From Diabrotica undecimpunctata (taxonomy: Eukaryota > Arthropoda > Insecta > Coleoptera > Chrysomelidae), in NCBI RefSeq assembly GCF_040954645.1, contig NC_092807.1:2232001-2296000 (forward strand): DNA of 64,000 nt, read 5' to 3'. Made by a program: the position numbers and the translations under genes. Numbering within the stretch: position 1 is the first letter of the stretch; every line of letters starts with the position of its first letter. The notes below the pieces were generated by a model that did not search any database, was not told the DNA's origin, and saw only the letters and a program-made list of their open reading frames with translations. This document shows, in pieces, positions 23,486-35,366 of the stretch.

Positions 23486-25065
23486 TCTTCTTCTTAAAGT
23501 TCCATCTCCTATCGGAGGTTGGATATCATAACGGATATGGTCACTTTGTTGGCTGCTGCTCTGAAAAGTTGTAGTGAACTACAGTTAAACCATTCTCTAA
23601 GGTTCCTCGGCCAGGAGATGCGTCTTCTTCCTATGCTTCTTCTTCCTTGGATCCTTCCTTGCATAATAATTCTCAGCAGCTCATATTTTTCTCCTCTGGT
23701 TATGTGACCCAAATACTCTAGTTTTCTTCTTTTTATGCTGTTCATAATTTCTAACTCCTTATTTAAACGTCGTAGTACCTCAGCATTGGTAATCCTTTGA
23801 ACCCACTGAATTTTTAATATTCTTCTGTAACACCACATTTCGAACGCTTCTATTTTTCTTATGTGTTGTTTTTTCAATGTCCAAGCTTCCATTCCGTATA
23901 GTAAGATAGAAAATATGTAACATCTTAGAGCTCTCAATCTGAGATGCAACTGAAACTCTCTGTTGGTAAGCATAGTCTTCATTTTCACAAATGCTTGCCT
24001 TGCAGTTTCAATTCGGACTTTGATTTCTCTGCTTTGGTCATTTTTGTCATCAACCCAGGTTCCCAGATATTTGTATGTCTCTACTTTTTCTATTTGGGTT
24101 TGCTCTATCATTAATCTTTCATTTCCATGTTGCGTTTTTGAGACAATCATAAATTTAGTTTTTCTCTTATTTATTTTTAGTCCGTATCTAATGCAATAAT
24201 CGTTAATTCTATTTACCAATTCTTGTATCGATTCCAGGGTGTCTGCCATTATAACGGTGTCATCAGCGAATCTTAAGTTATTTACTATTCTTCCGTTTAC
24301 AGAGATTCCATCACCAAGATCCGCTATCGCTTCCTGGAATATGGCTTCACTCTACACGTTAAACAGTAATGGTGACAGAACACAGCCCTGTCTTACTCCT
24401 CTCTTTATATCTATATTTTCGGACTTTTGTTCTTCTATCTTTATATTGGCCTTTTGATTCCAATACAGATTGATAATGATTCGTAAGTCTCGTCTGTGTA
24501 TATGTCTCTCTCGTTCCCAGTCCCTTGCGGAACCCAAACTGAGTATCATCCATATCATCTTCTAGTTTTCCAAATAATCTTCCATGAATCACCTTTAGAA
24601 ATATTTTGAGGGTATGGCTTATTAGTGATATTGGCCTATAGTCCGAACAATCTTTGGCATATACTGTTTTTGGTATTGCTACAAAGGTAGACACCAACCA
24701 TTCCTGTGGGATTTTTCCAGTTTTATATACTTCATTAAATAGGTCCAGAAGTACAGGTAGAGTTTCATCGTCTAGACATTTCAGTAGTTCCGCAGGTATT
24801 TCGTCTGGACCTACAGTTTTTCCGTTTTTTACGTTTCATATTGCTTGTTCGATTTCCTATATTATGATCTTTGGCCCCGTTTCGCTGTCGATTTCTTCCG
24901 GTTCTTGTCGATTATCCTCAAATAGATCTGTTATGTATGTCTTCCATTTTTTAAATTTCTCTTTAATTTCAATAATGATTTTTCCATTTGCGTCTTTCAG
25001 AAGGGCATCTTTCTTTTTTCTCAGTGTATTTGTCATTTCCTTTATTTTCTTGAATATAAAAGCAA
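23486..25065 (-). pseudogene. RTE-like LINE (family E), RT region
   Basis: Minus-strand frames give, in order from 25065 down: a pre-RT region, YRPISLISHTLKIFLKVIHG (about 24650-24590), GFRKGLGTRE, GVRQGCVLSPLLFN (24400-24358), FADDTVIM-like (about 24260), then 24249-23509: RINDYCIRYGLKINKRKTKF, YKYLGTWVDD, LLYGMEAWTLKKQ, LEYLGHITRGEKYELLR and WPRNLREW. Frameshifts lie near 24500 and 24360. The 3' end (23486-23498) is cttcttcttctt, a GAA-type tail. The last 246 codons are uninterrupted. The endonuclease is missing. Confidence 0.85.
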
Positions 25066-25299
25066 AAATGTTCTATTACATATTAAACAAATTCTAACCG
25101 AAAGAAGGAGAGCGCGTGCAAAATGGTAAAGGTCCCGAAATCCACTCGATAAGAAACAGCTAAATAGACTAACACACCAGCTAACGTCAGCGCTAAATCA
25201 AGCTCGTACTAATACCTTCAATTTTTATATTAAAAATCTCTCTCTAGATGACCACAACAGCAACTAAAAAATATAATTGATGGATTCGACCGTTACTTG

Positions 25300-25430
25300 A
25301 TGGAAATTCATTTTATGTAACAATAAAACACTGAAAACTTTGTTTTCAAACTTCCACAAAATTTATTTTAAATTCTTATCACTACAGCTGTTTCGGCTGA
25401 TTGCCTTTCTCATGTTACTAAAAAATATAT
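25300..25430. repeat. Dispersed repeat inserted in jockey
   Basis: This stretch, including cactacagctgtttcggc and tgcctttctcatg, is foreign to the jockey frame on both sides. Similar sequence is a recurrent dispersed insect repeat, by memory only. Exact boundaries are uncertain. Confidence 0.55.
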
Positions 25431-26692
25431 TTACTCCAAATTTAGGTCAAAACATAAATGATGATGTAGTTAGCGAATATGTAGATGCACCCTGCCAACT
25501 ATCACCTACAATAAAAGCATTCTGTCCATTGAAGGGTCGCAGAATAATAATGAGTACCAACTCTCACAAAGCCCCAGGATACGATTTAATAGATGGGAGA
25601 ATCTTAAGGAAAACAATTCTCATGCTTACTATTATCTATAATAGAATGCTGCAGTTAAGCCATTTTCCAATCCAGTGGAAATATGCTTATATTATAATGA
25701 TTGGAGGGCCAGGTAAATTGCCTACAGAAACTTCTTCCTGTCATCCAAAAAGCTTGTTACCCTTGATATCCAAGATAATTGAAAGAATCCTGCTGAATAG
25801 AATAAGTGAAACTGTACAACTCGAGAATATAATACCCGAACATCAGTTTGGTTTCGGTCTTTCAACAATCCAACAGTGTCATAGAATACTAAATAAAATC
25901 AAGAAAAGATTATGTGTGCCTCAGTATTTCTCGATATTCAGCAGGCTTTTAAAGTCTGGCACAATGGTTTGCTATATAAATTAAAATATGTACTGCCTAG
26001 CGATATGTACCTTATCCTGAAGTTCTACATTAACGAACGTTCGTTTCAAGTAAAAATCAATAATGATTTCTCAACCTATCACTCAATCCAATTCCGAGTT
26101 CCTCAGGGACGTGTCCTCGGTCCCTTCCTGTACATAATCTTTACTGCTGACATACCTATTTCCGATGACGTCACAGTGGCGATTTTTGCCGATGATACAG
26201 CCGTTTTAGTTTGAAACAAAGGCCCAGACATAGGTTCTGAAAAGCTGAAAAAATTACACACATATATTAGAGAATTCGTTGATAAAATGGAAAATTAAAT
26301 TCAATCAATTTAACAAAAAATCAGCCCAAATCACATTTACAACAACAAGAAGACGCACTTGTCCACAAGTTAGTCTAAACAATGCCCCAATTCCTACTAG
26401 AGACGTTGTGAAATATCTTGGGTTACATTTAGACCGAAAGCTGAGCTGGAAGCAACACTTAACGCCAAAAAAACTCAGTTCAATATAAAATTAAAACAAA
26501 TGAATTGGTTACTTGGCAGAAAGTCACAACTGTCATTGGAGAACAAAGTATTGCTTTACAAAGTCATACTAAAACCAATATGGACTTACGGCGTAGAACT
26601 CTCGGGCTGTAGGAAGCCTTCAAACACAAAAAAGTTGCAGACCTTCCAATCAAAAACACTGCGTATGATAATTATCATGGTATGTGAACAAT

Positions 26693-26944
26693 AATAAAAG
26701 TACGCAAGACTGCATACCTTGGACACATACTGAGAAATGATAAATATAGTCTTCTGCAGGTCATCATACAGGGTAGAGTCGATGGCAAAAAGGGAATAGG
26801 TAGAAAGAGGAAGTCATGGCTGCGAAATATTCGAGACTGGACAAACATGACTGTAGACCAATTATTCCACGTTGCAAAAGACAGAGAAACTTTTAAAAAT
26901 GTGGTCGCCTACCTCCGTTAATGGGGACGGCATAAGAAGAAGAA
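26693..26944 (+). mobile_element. 252-bp 5'-truncated RTE-like LINE (family E)
   Basis: The insert encodes the last part of a family E RT (AYLGHILRNDKYSLLQ-like, then SWLRNIRDWTNMTVDQLFHV) and ends in agaagaagaag. It is flanked by a perfect 11-bp duplication, ATGTGAACAAT (26682-26692 and 26945-26955). Removing it with one copy rejoins the jockey frame as WYVNNAT. Confidence 0.92.
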
Positions 26945-27261
26945 GATGTGAACAATGCAACCATTCACAGTGACCTAGGAGCACTAACCGTAAAAGAAGT
27001 CATATCACTTCACGCCAACGAGACCAAAATTCTTAATTCAACGTACCACAGCCAAATTATCAATGAATTATATCAGCCACAAATGGAGGAACGAAGGCTG
27101 AAGATCACTTGGCCTGAACAGCTGGTTACATAGGTGAAAATGGAGAACTGCTGCTGGACGGTAGTCAAATCAAGTCAATATTGTCATCACATTTACTAAT
27201 TACTTAATGTACTGTTTACGAGTAGATTGTAAATATGCATTTAAAAAGTAAAAAAAAAAGA

Positions 27262-27477
27262 ATTTAATCGTAGTGAGCTGTACCGTTTTTGCATGGTTAT
27301 TTATGCTCTAGAAGAAGGCAAAAAGAAAGAAACAATAAATCGATATAAGTTTTTAAAGAAGATCCACAGAAGGCAGAAACAATTAAATAAAGACGTATTT
27401 AAATATTTCCAAAATTATTCAACCAGTCGTTGATTATGCCTTTAAGGAAATTCCACTAGTCATCTACGATATAAATA
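27262..27477. other. No gene seen
   Basis: Spacer between the jockey tail and the tandem repeat. No feature. Confidence 0.5.
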
Positions 27478-28430
27478 CGATGCGTTTTTGATAGCTGATA
27501 CAAAATACAACTGAAACTCGTACTTGATGGTGAAATAAATATTGCAGCTTAAGAAAAACAATAATTTAGAGCGAATCAGCTTTTCATTTACAGACGTATC
27601 AAAGTTCCTTCATTTAAGGTGGGACTCATAAACTCATTAGCAAGTATAAGAGAGGCGTTGTTATCATGTGACTAATGTACGTCCAATACAATCTAAAATT
27701 CGTTTGATTTGTCAGAATTATTCACTAATTTACCTCAAAATCGAGCAATAAGTGATACGAAGGTTGGTCGCCGTAATTAGGTCTACTTTTTGTAATAGTT
27801 TCGAGATTTTAATTTGTTTGTGGGCGTAAGCTATTGGCAAACAGTTTTATTTGAGTTCTAATACTGGTTGTGGAAAACAGGAGTATTTGTTTTCAACATT
27901 AAACTAGCCAATTTTATTCTTTAATTATTTTTTTATTTAGATTTTATGACTAGGTATACACGATATATTTTTGATAGCTAATACAAATTAGAACTGAAAC
28001 TAGTACTTAATGATGAAATAAATATTGTAGGCTAAATAATCTAGAGTGAATCAGCTTTTCGTTTGCTGACGTATCAAAGTTCCTTCATTTAGGGTGGAAC
28101 TCATAAACTCATTAGCAAGTATAAGAGAGGCGTTGTTATGATGTGACTAATGTACGTCCAATACAACCTAAAATTCGTTTGATTTGTTAGAATTATTCAC
28201 TAATTTACTTCAAAATCGAGCAATAAGTGATACGAAGGTTGGTGGCCGTAATTAGGTCTACTTTTTATAGTAGTTTCGAGATTTTAATTTGTTTGTGGGC
28301 GTAAGCTATTGGCAAACAGTTTTATTTGAGTTCTAATACTGGTTGTGGAAAACAGGAGTATTTGTTTTCAACATTAAACTAGCTAATTTTATTCTTTAGT
28401 TATTTTTTAATTTATATTATGATTGATATA
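27478..28430. repeat. Tandem repeat, 2 x about 475 bp
   Basis: Two adjacent units (about 27478-27957 and 27958-28430) are nearly identical; for example gacgtatcaaagttccttca begins at 27593 and 28068. They contain no open frame of note. The remaining differences are mostly point changes. It could be a fragment of a satellite array or a single duplication. Confidence 0.93.
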
Positions 28431-28752
28431 ATGCTTTTTTACTCTGAAATAGCTCGAGAATATTATTATTATGTTTTGTAATATTGTCTATACTCATCTA
28501 TTACGGTTATTGTATATTTATAGTGTCTTGATCGTAGTACTAAACTAACTGCTACCACTGTATTTCATTGAAAAACAACTCAAAACAAAAGTTAGTAAAG
28601 AACTCGAAGAAATATAAATGCATTCGATTAAATTGGGTGTTTCTCAGGTAGTGTTTTGTGGACAGTATGTTTATTAATTAAGACATCAGCAGAGGCGTAT
28701 AAAAACATATACATACTATCAACTTCATACGAAGGTGGAAGACGATAGAGAA

Positions 28753-28757
<5 letters not shown>

Positions 28758-28826
<69 letters not shown>
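28758..28826. repeat. (TA)n microsatellite
   Basis: A pure TA run of about 69 bp. The open frame across it on the minus strand (a run of Ile-Tyr) is an artefact of the repeat. Confidence 0.97.
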
Positions 28827-28831
<5 letters not shown>

Positions 28832-28959
28832 TATAAACATAGTGCAGAGAAAGAAAAATATTTTTTTAGTTTGACCGTAAACGACATAATGATAAAAAAG
28901 AAATAATAAAATAATAGCTACACCTACTTTTTTAGGTTAAATATCTGTTTAATACCGAA

Positions 28960-30725
28960 ATTAGTCCAATCTCTTATATTCCCCAGCCAAAATTTCTTCT
29001 TTCTTCCGAAGCCTTTTTAGTATTGGTATTTGGTTTTATATATACTCATTGTTAGTCCCATCTTTTTGCTATCTCTGTTTTAAATCGTCTGTATTTTCTA
29101 CTATGATTGCGGTATTGTCTGCAAATCTTATGTTATTAATGATGCTTCCTTCAATCCTTACACCTTCAGTTCTTTCCCATAGTGCCTCATGAGTTAGGAG
29201 TACACATTAAATAATTAGGCGATAGCACACATTCCTGTCTGACTTCTCCTTAAATTTTTACTTGGTTTGTCTTACTGCCTTCAACCTGTACGATCGCTGT
29301 TTGATTGTAGAATAGATTTTTGATTAAATTAACATTCTTGCGATCTAGGTGTATGTGTTTTAATGCATGTATGAGTTTACCATATTGAACTCTGTCAAAT
29401 GCTTTTTGTAAATCAATATATCATTTGAATACGTTTTTATTATATTCTCTGCATTTCTGTTATAGTACTGTCATTGGGTACAATGACCCTCTTGTTGCCA
29501 TTCCACCTCTATATCCCAACTGTATGCATCACATTTTTTATATATACGCTGTTGAATAACTTTGAATAGTATCTTTTAAGTGTGGCTCATGAGGCTAATT
29601 ATTCATTGCAAGCGTTAGTATTATTTTTTGTGAATAAGGATAACAATATAGATTTTAACCATTCATCAGGAATTTGACCGTCGTGGTATATTTTATTAAA
29701 TCATTTAGTTAGACACTCTATATTTTCGTCATTTGGAGAATTTTTAAAGTTTCTACTGGAATTTCATCATTACCACTTTTTGAGTTATTAATTGCCTGTT
29801 TCACCTCTGATATTAGAATTTGTATATTTTCATTTGTTGGTAATGTTTCATTTATTTCTTCTACTATTATCTGTAAACAAGTTCTTAATGTATTTCTCCC
29901 AAGTTTATTGTTTTTCTTCTTCTGATAATTGCAGATCTCTATTGGAGTTTCCTATGACATGTGGTATTCTCTTCTATGCATTACCCTTAATTTCTTTCAG
30001 TTTCTTATTTAGGTTATGTGTGTCGTGTTTCATATTAAATTCTTCTACTTCTTTGCAATTTTCTTTCATCCAGCGTTCTTTGGCTTCCTTGATCTGCGAT
30101 CTGCTAGTCTTGTATTTCTCTTTATTTGTATTTTTGTATCTTTATTTTTCTTCTATGAGCTTTATAGTATTTGGTGTCATCTAGTCTTTTTTGGAACTTG
30201 GTTTTTTTCTACCCACAAATGTTTCACCAGGTGTAATTGCTTCATTTATTTGTTGATGATATTTTTCACCCTCAAGCTTTGGCAAATCTAGTCTCTGAAT
30301 TTTACTTCTTTTCTATTGTTTTCTTAGTTTAATGTTAACGTTGCTAAGAAGTAGATTGTGGTCGGAGTCTGCATCAGCACTAGGATATGTTTTCACAATT
30401 TTATTCCTATTTCTAAATTTTTTGTTAACAAGAATATATTAGATTTGGTTCCTTATCAGATTATTTTGTTGTCTTCTGGTGCACTCCATGTATAAAGTAT
30501 CCTTGGTGGCAATTGTTGAGAGGTGTTTGTGATGACTAGTTCTTTCTCTTAGCAATATTGTACTAATTTATCTCCTCTTTCGTTCCTTATTCCTAGACTA
30601 TAATTCCCTACAATATCCTCTACTTCCCTTTTACCGAGTTTGCCATTAAAGTAGCCCATTATTAGGTGGACATGTTTGTTTATGTTTTTCGTTAGATGTT
30701 ACACATAAAAAAGATAACCCCAAAC
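28960..30725 (-). pseudogene. LINE with endonuclease and RT, inactive
   Basis: Read on the minus strand from 30725, the element starts in an AP-type endonuclease (HLIMGYFNGKLGKREVEDIV, then GNYSLGIRNERGDKL and RILYTWSAPED) and continues through a basic linker and RT blocks to the catalytic box near 29120, which reads FADN with the second Asp replaced. There are many stops. In the endonuclease the expected GDFN is GYFN, so that site is also damaged. It is one of two places in the window where an endonuclease domain is visible. The 3' end is missing. Confidence 0.78.
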
Positions 30726-30735
30726 TGAATGAAAG

Positions 30736-31925
30736 ACATTCATCATCATTATCATGCAACCTCTTCTGTCCACTACTGGACATAGGTCTCTCCCATTTAT
30801 CGCCACTTTCAAGGTTCTGTGCGTCTTGTTGCCATTTCTTGGATATTCGTTTAATGTTGTCCATCCAGCATGTTGGTGGTCGTCCTCTACAGCGTTTGTC
30901 TTCTCTTGGGCGCCAGTCAGTTAGTTTTCTGGTTCATCTTGAGTCTTTTAGTCTGACTATGTGACCTGCCCAATTCCACTTCAGCTTGGCTATACGTTCG
31001 ATAACATCAGTGATACCTGTTATTTTTCTTAGGTCTTGGTTGCTTATTTTGTCTTTTTTTGTCACACCAAGAATCGATCTTTCCATGCGCCTTTGTGCCA
31101 CTCGCATTTTTAGTGCTGTTGTTTTTGTGAGAGTGAGAGTTTCTGCTACGTATGTCATAATAGGAAAAACGCATTGCTCAAATGTCTTCCGTTTCATAGC
31201 TATCGGGATGTTGCTCTTAAAGATGTCTCTTAGTGAACCATATGCCGCCCAAGCAAGTGTTATTCGTCGTTGAAATTCACAGGTCTGATTATCTTTGCTT
31301 ATTCTGATTTTATGACCGAGGTATATGTACTTTCCTGTCAATTCTCAATTCTACCATTTGATTTTGGATGGTTGGGTGTTCACTGGGAACCAAGGTTGTC
31401 ATAAATTTGGTCTTACTGATGTTCATTTTTCGACCTGTTGTTAAAGATACGTTTTCTAATTAGTGTAGCTTTTGTTGTGCTTCGCGCAGATCTTCTGTAA
31501 TAAGTACTATATCGTCGGCAAAACGCAGATATTCAGCATTTCCCTGTCTATTTTTATTCCTTTATTTACCCACTTTAGCATTTTAAAGGCGTATTCAAGG
31601 ACCGTTATAAATAATTTAGGTGAGAGAGTGTCGCCCTCTCTCACACCTCACTTTAAATGAATTTCTCTGGTGGTATCATGTAGTTTTACATGCATTGTGG
31701 CGTTTTGGAACAATGTTTGTACTAACTTTGTAAAATGGTGTTCTATTCTACTATTGTTCAGAGCAGTTATAATGCTGTCTAATTCCACGGTATCGAAGGC
31801 TTTGTAAAAGTCTACGAAGATAAGTATCAGTGATATGTTATATTCTATCGATTTTGCTATGAATTTTGAGCGGAAGCCAGAAGATATGAAAGATATTAAG
31901 TTCTCTTAACTTTTCTAACTTTGTT
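30736..31925 (-). pseudogene. RTE (BovB-like) LINE, RT to 3' end
   Basis: The minus strand has LRFADDIVLI (about 31525-31495, catalytic box intact), KFMTTLVPSEHP, then 31341-30934: YIYLGHKIRISKDNQ, RRITLAWAAYGSL, FPIMTYVAETLTLTK and KLKWNWAGHIVRLKDSR. The end reads RPPTCWMDNIKRISKKWQQD. The 3' terminus is an ATGATGATGA-type tail (about 30736-30755). A few frameshifts and stops. The 5' end is truncated near 31925. Confidence 0.85.
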
Positions 31926-32339
31926 AGAAAACCCAGACAAGAATTTGTCTGGGTATGGTTTAAGTTTCATGCCAGCTAATATATTTTTATGTTTCAATAA
32001 TTTTTTTCTTTAATTTTAAACCTTGTTGGGCTGTGTATTGGCGACTTTGAGAAAATGCCACTTCGTGGTCTTAAGACCTGTCTTTTTTCTATAGAAATTT
32101 TCCGTATATTCTTCCATATATTCCAGTTTTTTTTATGGATGCTTTAAATTTACTTTGACCCCCTTTTACCAGTTGCATAACGTACGTCCATCCATTCAGT
32201 ACTGAAACTAACTTAAATTTTTATCCACAATTTTATTTTGTGAAATTTGGAAAATCACCTTTGTGAATCTATTTAAAATTTCCAATTTTTAATACCTTAT
32301 TCACCGGGATATTAGCCAAATTCTAATTCTTACATCGAC
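31926..32339. other. No gene seen; short perfect hairpin
   Basis: Contains a hairpin at 31931-31952: CCCAGACAA, a 4-base loop, then TTGTCTGGG. No protein is recognised on either strand. Confidence 0.5.
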
Positions 32340-33445
32340 TATTTTACTAGACTATTTTTAACTGATAAAACGTCATAGCAACGCCTCTGACATACTACTG
32401 ACAAAACTCCTTCCTGACGGTGATTTCTCAGCGATAAAATTATGACAGATACGTCACGAAGGTGTCTGGTAATTCTGTTGTTGTCAGTTTGACAAGCGTC
32501 ATTGAGGCGTAATCAATTTTGGACAGATATAATGAATCCAGACGAAAAATCAAAATTTGGATGCCAGTCAGGTGAATCAAAAAATTGGTTTCGGAAAATA
32601 TATCATTGAACTCGCAGGAAAATTCTCGAGGACTATGTCTTTAACATAAAAAAAGGCAATGGCGAAGACTATAAAGAGACTATAAAATATTTTACGAAGT
32701 AAGGCATAAAAATCGACCATTTCACAGATATATCTTTCAAATATGAAAGATTTTCCAGAGATACCAAGCGAAGGCAGCTTCAGAGTGTTCAGAAAAAAAG
32801 AAAACTCAGTTCAAAAGCATTATCCACCGAAGAACTTTAAAAAATCATCCAAAGCTACGACGAAGAAACCCCCGGTGGAGCACAAAAAAGTTGTTTCACC
32901 TTTGCTTATTTAAACTTGCTTGGAGAGACAATGAGGCCGTAAACTACAAGATGCACTTTTTCCAGAAGGAATTTGATATTATGGGAGAATTTACGGGCCA
33001 AATTGAATACAAAACCATTTTTTCCAAAACAAATCAAGGCGGTTCGAAAAATTTGGCAAGCAGCAAATGACTGGAAAAAAATTGATCAAACGAAAATTTA
33101 TGCCCAGTTAGATTATTTTTTAAATTGATAAAAAAAAATCATACCAAAGATTTTATCAAACAGACTCTTTCTTAGCATTTACCCCAACTGGAAGGATGGA
33201 TTTTGGTTCAAAATTTGTCCACTTGGAATCAACACCGAATCTAAGTGGACAAAAATGTCAGCTGAAAAAATTGGAACAGACACATAAAAAAACACCAGTT
33301 GATCGAAAATCTCAGAACAACAAATGAAGCTGGACCTTCGAGTTCCCAAATGCTATAGGTCAATAATACACAAAATCATGCTTTGGTAGAAAAGAATGGG
33401 CAAACAACTGTAGCTTATAATAATTGTATATTTAATATTGTTAAC
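32340..33445 (+). mobile_element. Crypton-like element, copy 1 (deleted)
   Basis: This region is the inverted counterpart of the split copy at 53431-57255. It starts near the gactattttactagac block and ends near aatattgttaac. A broken frame starts MNPDEKSKFG (32531) and continues through NIKKGNGEDYKE, KRRQLQSVQKKRKLSSKALS and KIIQSYDEETPGG to KMSAEKIGTDT. The stretch corresponding to the tyrosine-recombinase active-site box of copy 2 is deleted near 33295 (about 130 bp). Stops and frameshifts are frequent, so it cannot be active. The family call comes from copy 2. Confidence 0.78.
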
Positions 33446-34284
33446 AAAACAAATTCGGTGTGGACCCGGTTGACCAGTTGTGTGCACAATATAATGTTTC
33501 CCGAAATCCTGGGCGTTGGTCACTCACCATGTTCTTTGATTTATTAAATATATCAGGAATTAATGCATTTTCCCTGTATAAGGCTAATAATGTCACTGCG
33601 TCACTCCCAAGAAGCACTTTTCTTCACGACATTTCGTTTGAGTTAATAAAACCACTGATGTTAAGGCGACTAAACAACACTCACACATCAACAGAAATAA
33701 AAGAAAAAATTAAATTTCTTTTAAAAATAAATAAGGAAACTCGTAAAGAAGTTCCGACTCGATCTTCGGTCCTTGGGCGTTGTCATATTTGTGGACGAGC
33801 AAGAAATAATAGCACAAGAAAATGGTGCAGCAGCTGTGATCAGTGGACTTGCCCAGGAGATTTAAAGCAAATATGTGTACATTGTGCTGAAATAAAACAG
33901 AACATGCAGTCTGAATCAGATTAAGATGTTATATTTAGGATATTATAGAACCTAGTTTGGTTTTTAATGTTTGGTTATAGGTAACTTTCTTTCTTTCTCC
34001 CCTTCCTTTTACCCTAATAGGGTGTCGGATATAGGTAACTTTATTATCTATCTAATTATTAGTATCTGTTTTTTAATTTTCATTGTTTTTTTTTATTTTT
34101 TTAATGTACATTTTACTTATACAATAAAGCCAATTATAGATTGCAGTTGTATTATTATAACCTCATTAAAACAATAACACTATTTTCAAATAATATTGCT
34201 TTTCCAGAGCTCCAGTACGTATGGATTACTAATGTAATCCCCGCGTGTTGTCACGTAAGACAATAGAGCGCGTGTACTGGAGGG
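33446..34284 (+). mobile_element. piggyBac-like element, 3' part
   Basis: The transposase end (33460-33924) is followed by 360 bp of AT-rich sequence and a right end, gtgtactggaggg, directly before TTAA (34285-34288), the piggyBac target. A subterminal inverted pair, CTCCAGTAC (34210-34218) and GTACTGGAG (34274-34282), is typical of the family's ends. The 5' half is missing; Crypton copy 1 lies immediately upstream. Confidence 0.85.
33460..33924 (+). pseudogene. piggyBac transposase C-terminal part
   Basis: The frame begins GVDPVDQLCAQYNVSRN, the conserved block with the family's last catalytic Asp, and continues RWSLTMFFDLLNISGIN. It ends in the cysteine-rich zinc-binding domain: CHICGRARN, then WCSSCDQWTC and ICVHC. 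All the expected Cys pairs are present, and the 155 codons are uninterrupted. The catalytic core upstream is absent, so it is a 5'-truncated remnant and the first codon is not a true start. Confidence 0.92.
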
Positions 34285-34910
34285 TTAACCAACTGTCTTC
34301 TTCTTCTTAACGTGCCCTATCAAGTCCCCTTGACGTTGGCGATTAACATGGCCAAACTGTCCCTGTCTTGAGCTATTCTAAAGAGTTGCTCAGCTTTCCT
34401 CATTCCTGTCCACTCCCTGATATTCTTCAACCAAGAGGCCTGCTTTCTACCAATTCCTCTGCGTCCTTCGATTTTACCCATACCCAAGTTGAAGAATATT
34501 ATATCGGTCTCCCCTTACTACGTGTCCAAAATAGGCTATCTTTCTACATTTGATGTTATCAAGCAGCTCGCGAGCAGCTCTCTCAAGGACTGCCACATTT
34601 GTCAGCATAGCCGTCCATGGAATTTTTAGTATACGTCTGTGCAGCCACATTTCAAAGGCCTCCAGACGATTATTGGTGGGTATTTTTAATGTCCATGCTT
34701 TGACAGCGTATAAGAGGACTGACCAAATGTAGCATTTAACCATGCGCTTTCGAAGTTGAAGTTGCAAGTTATCATTACAGAAGAATGACTTCATTTTTAA
34801 AAATGTCGTGCGGGCTATCTCGATTCTACGTTTTATCTCTTGATCTGGATCTAGTTGTTCAGTAATATGGCAACCAAGATAATTAAAACTGGACACTCTT
34901 TGAATTATAT

Positions 34911-35366
34911 TGTCATCTCGGGGGAACAATTAAGGGTCTAACCATCTTCTGATATCCCCGGGTGCTCTGTAGAGGGCTTCGAATATACTGTCGAGAGCTC
35001 CTCTACTTAAGTCCATTTTCGGGTTATGGACTTGGAAAATATTTATCTTCGGTGTCTTGCCTTGAAAAAGGCAAGATATTTCTTACATGACAATTTCTTC
35101 GTCGAAATAAAAACACCAAGTTAAGTTGAAACAATTCTCAGCCACAGAGTATGGAAAATAAATGCAGGAAGCAGAGCCCCGAGAGCACTAAGCTCTCGGA
35201 GAGCCCGTGAGGGACTGACTTGGCTGACCTGAAAATCGCCAATATTTATATGCGCTGTTCGAGCGATAAATAGAGATTTCCAGGTCAAGAGCCAATGGGA
35301 AAATTCGAGGCGGGGCGATGCACATCGCAATGCGCACTAGTCCACAGACTATCGCATTCGATGACA
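34911..35366 (-). mobile_element. Solo LTR of a Gypsy-type retrotransposon
   Basis: The 456-bp insert starts TGTCATCGAATGCG and ends CGAGATGACA on the minus strand, so it has TG...CA ends with a 7-bp inverted repeat. A 4-bp duplication, ATAT, flanks it (34907-34910 and 35367-35370). Removing it with one ATAT restores the LINE frame as DGHIIQRV. There are no internal genes, so it is a solo LTR left by recombination. It is GC-richer than its surroundings and contains two strong hairpins (35055-35076 and 35179-35199). A 4-bp duplication fits Gypsy/Ty3 elements. Confidence 0.88.
35214..35250 (-). promoter_or_regulatory. LTR core promoter: TATA box and initiator
   Basis: On the minus strand TATAAATA (35250-35243) is followed, with the initiator A about 35 bases from its first T, by TCAGT (35218-35214), the arthropod initiator consensus. 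This spacing suits RNA polymerase II start selection. It would drive transcription leftward, in the same direction as the host LINE. Confidence 0.7.

Larger units (their letters stand above)
25080..27261 (+). mobile_element. Jockey-like LINE with 3' end, two insertions
   Basis: The copy begins RRRARAKW (25107) and NRLTHQLTSALNQARTNTFN. It continues after a repeat insertion with HKAPGYDLIDGRIL (25575) and, in shifted frames, FLDIQQAF, VPQGRVLGPFLYIIF, an intact FADD (26186-26197), VVKYLGLHLDRKLS, IWTYGVELSG and, past a LINE insertion at 26693-26944, the C-terminus YVNNATIHSDLGALTVKE to the stop near 27133. An untranslated tail ends in an A-rich run (about 27245-27261). At least four frameshifts. 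Same family as 3158-3945, in the opposite orientation. Confidence 0.87.

Noticed and set aside
28628..28840. Minus-strand frame with a long Ile-Tyr run
   Set aside because: Produced by the (TA)n microsatellite.
29792..30291. Plus-strand frames rich in Phe, Ser and Leu
   Set aside because: They are antisense shadows of the minus-strand LINE endonuclease/RT region at 28960-30725.
33460..33924. Host zinc-finger gene
   Set aside because: The cysteine-rich domain follows the piggyBac DQLCAQYNVSRN block and a TTAA-flanked terminal repeat follows, so it is a transposase remnant.
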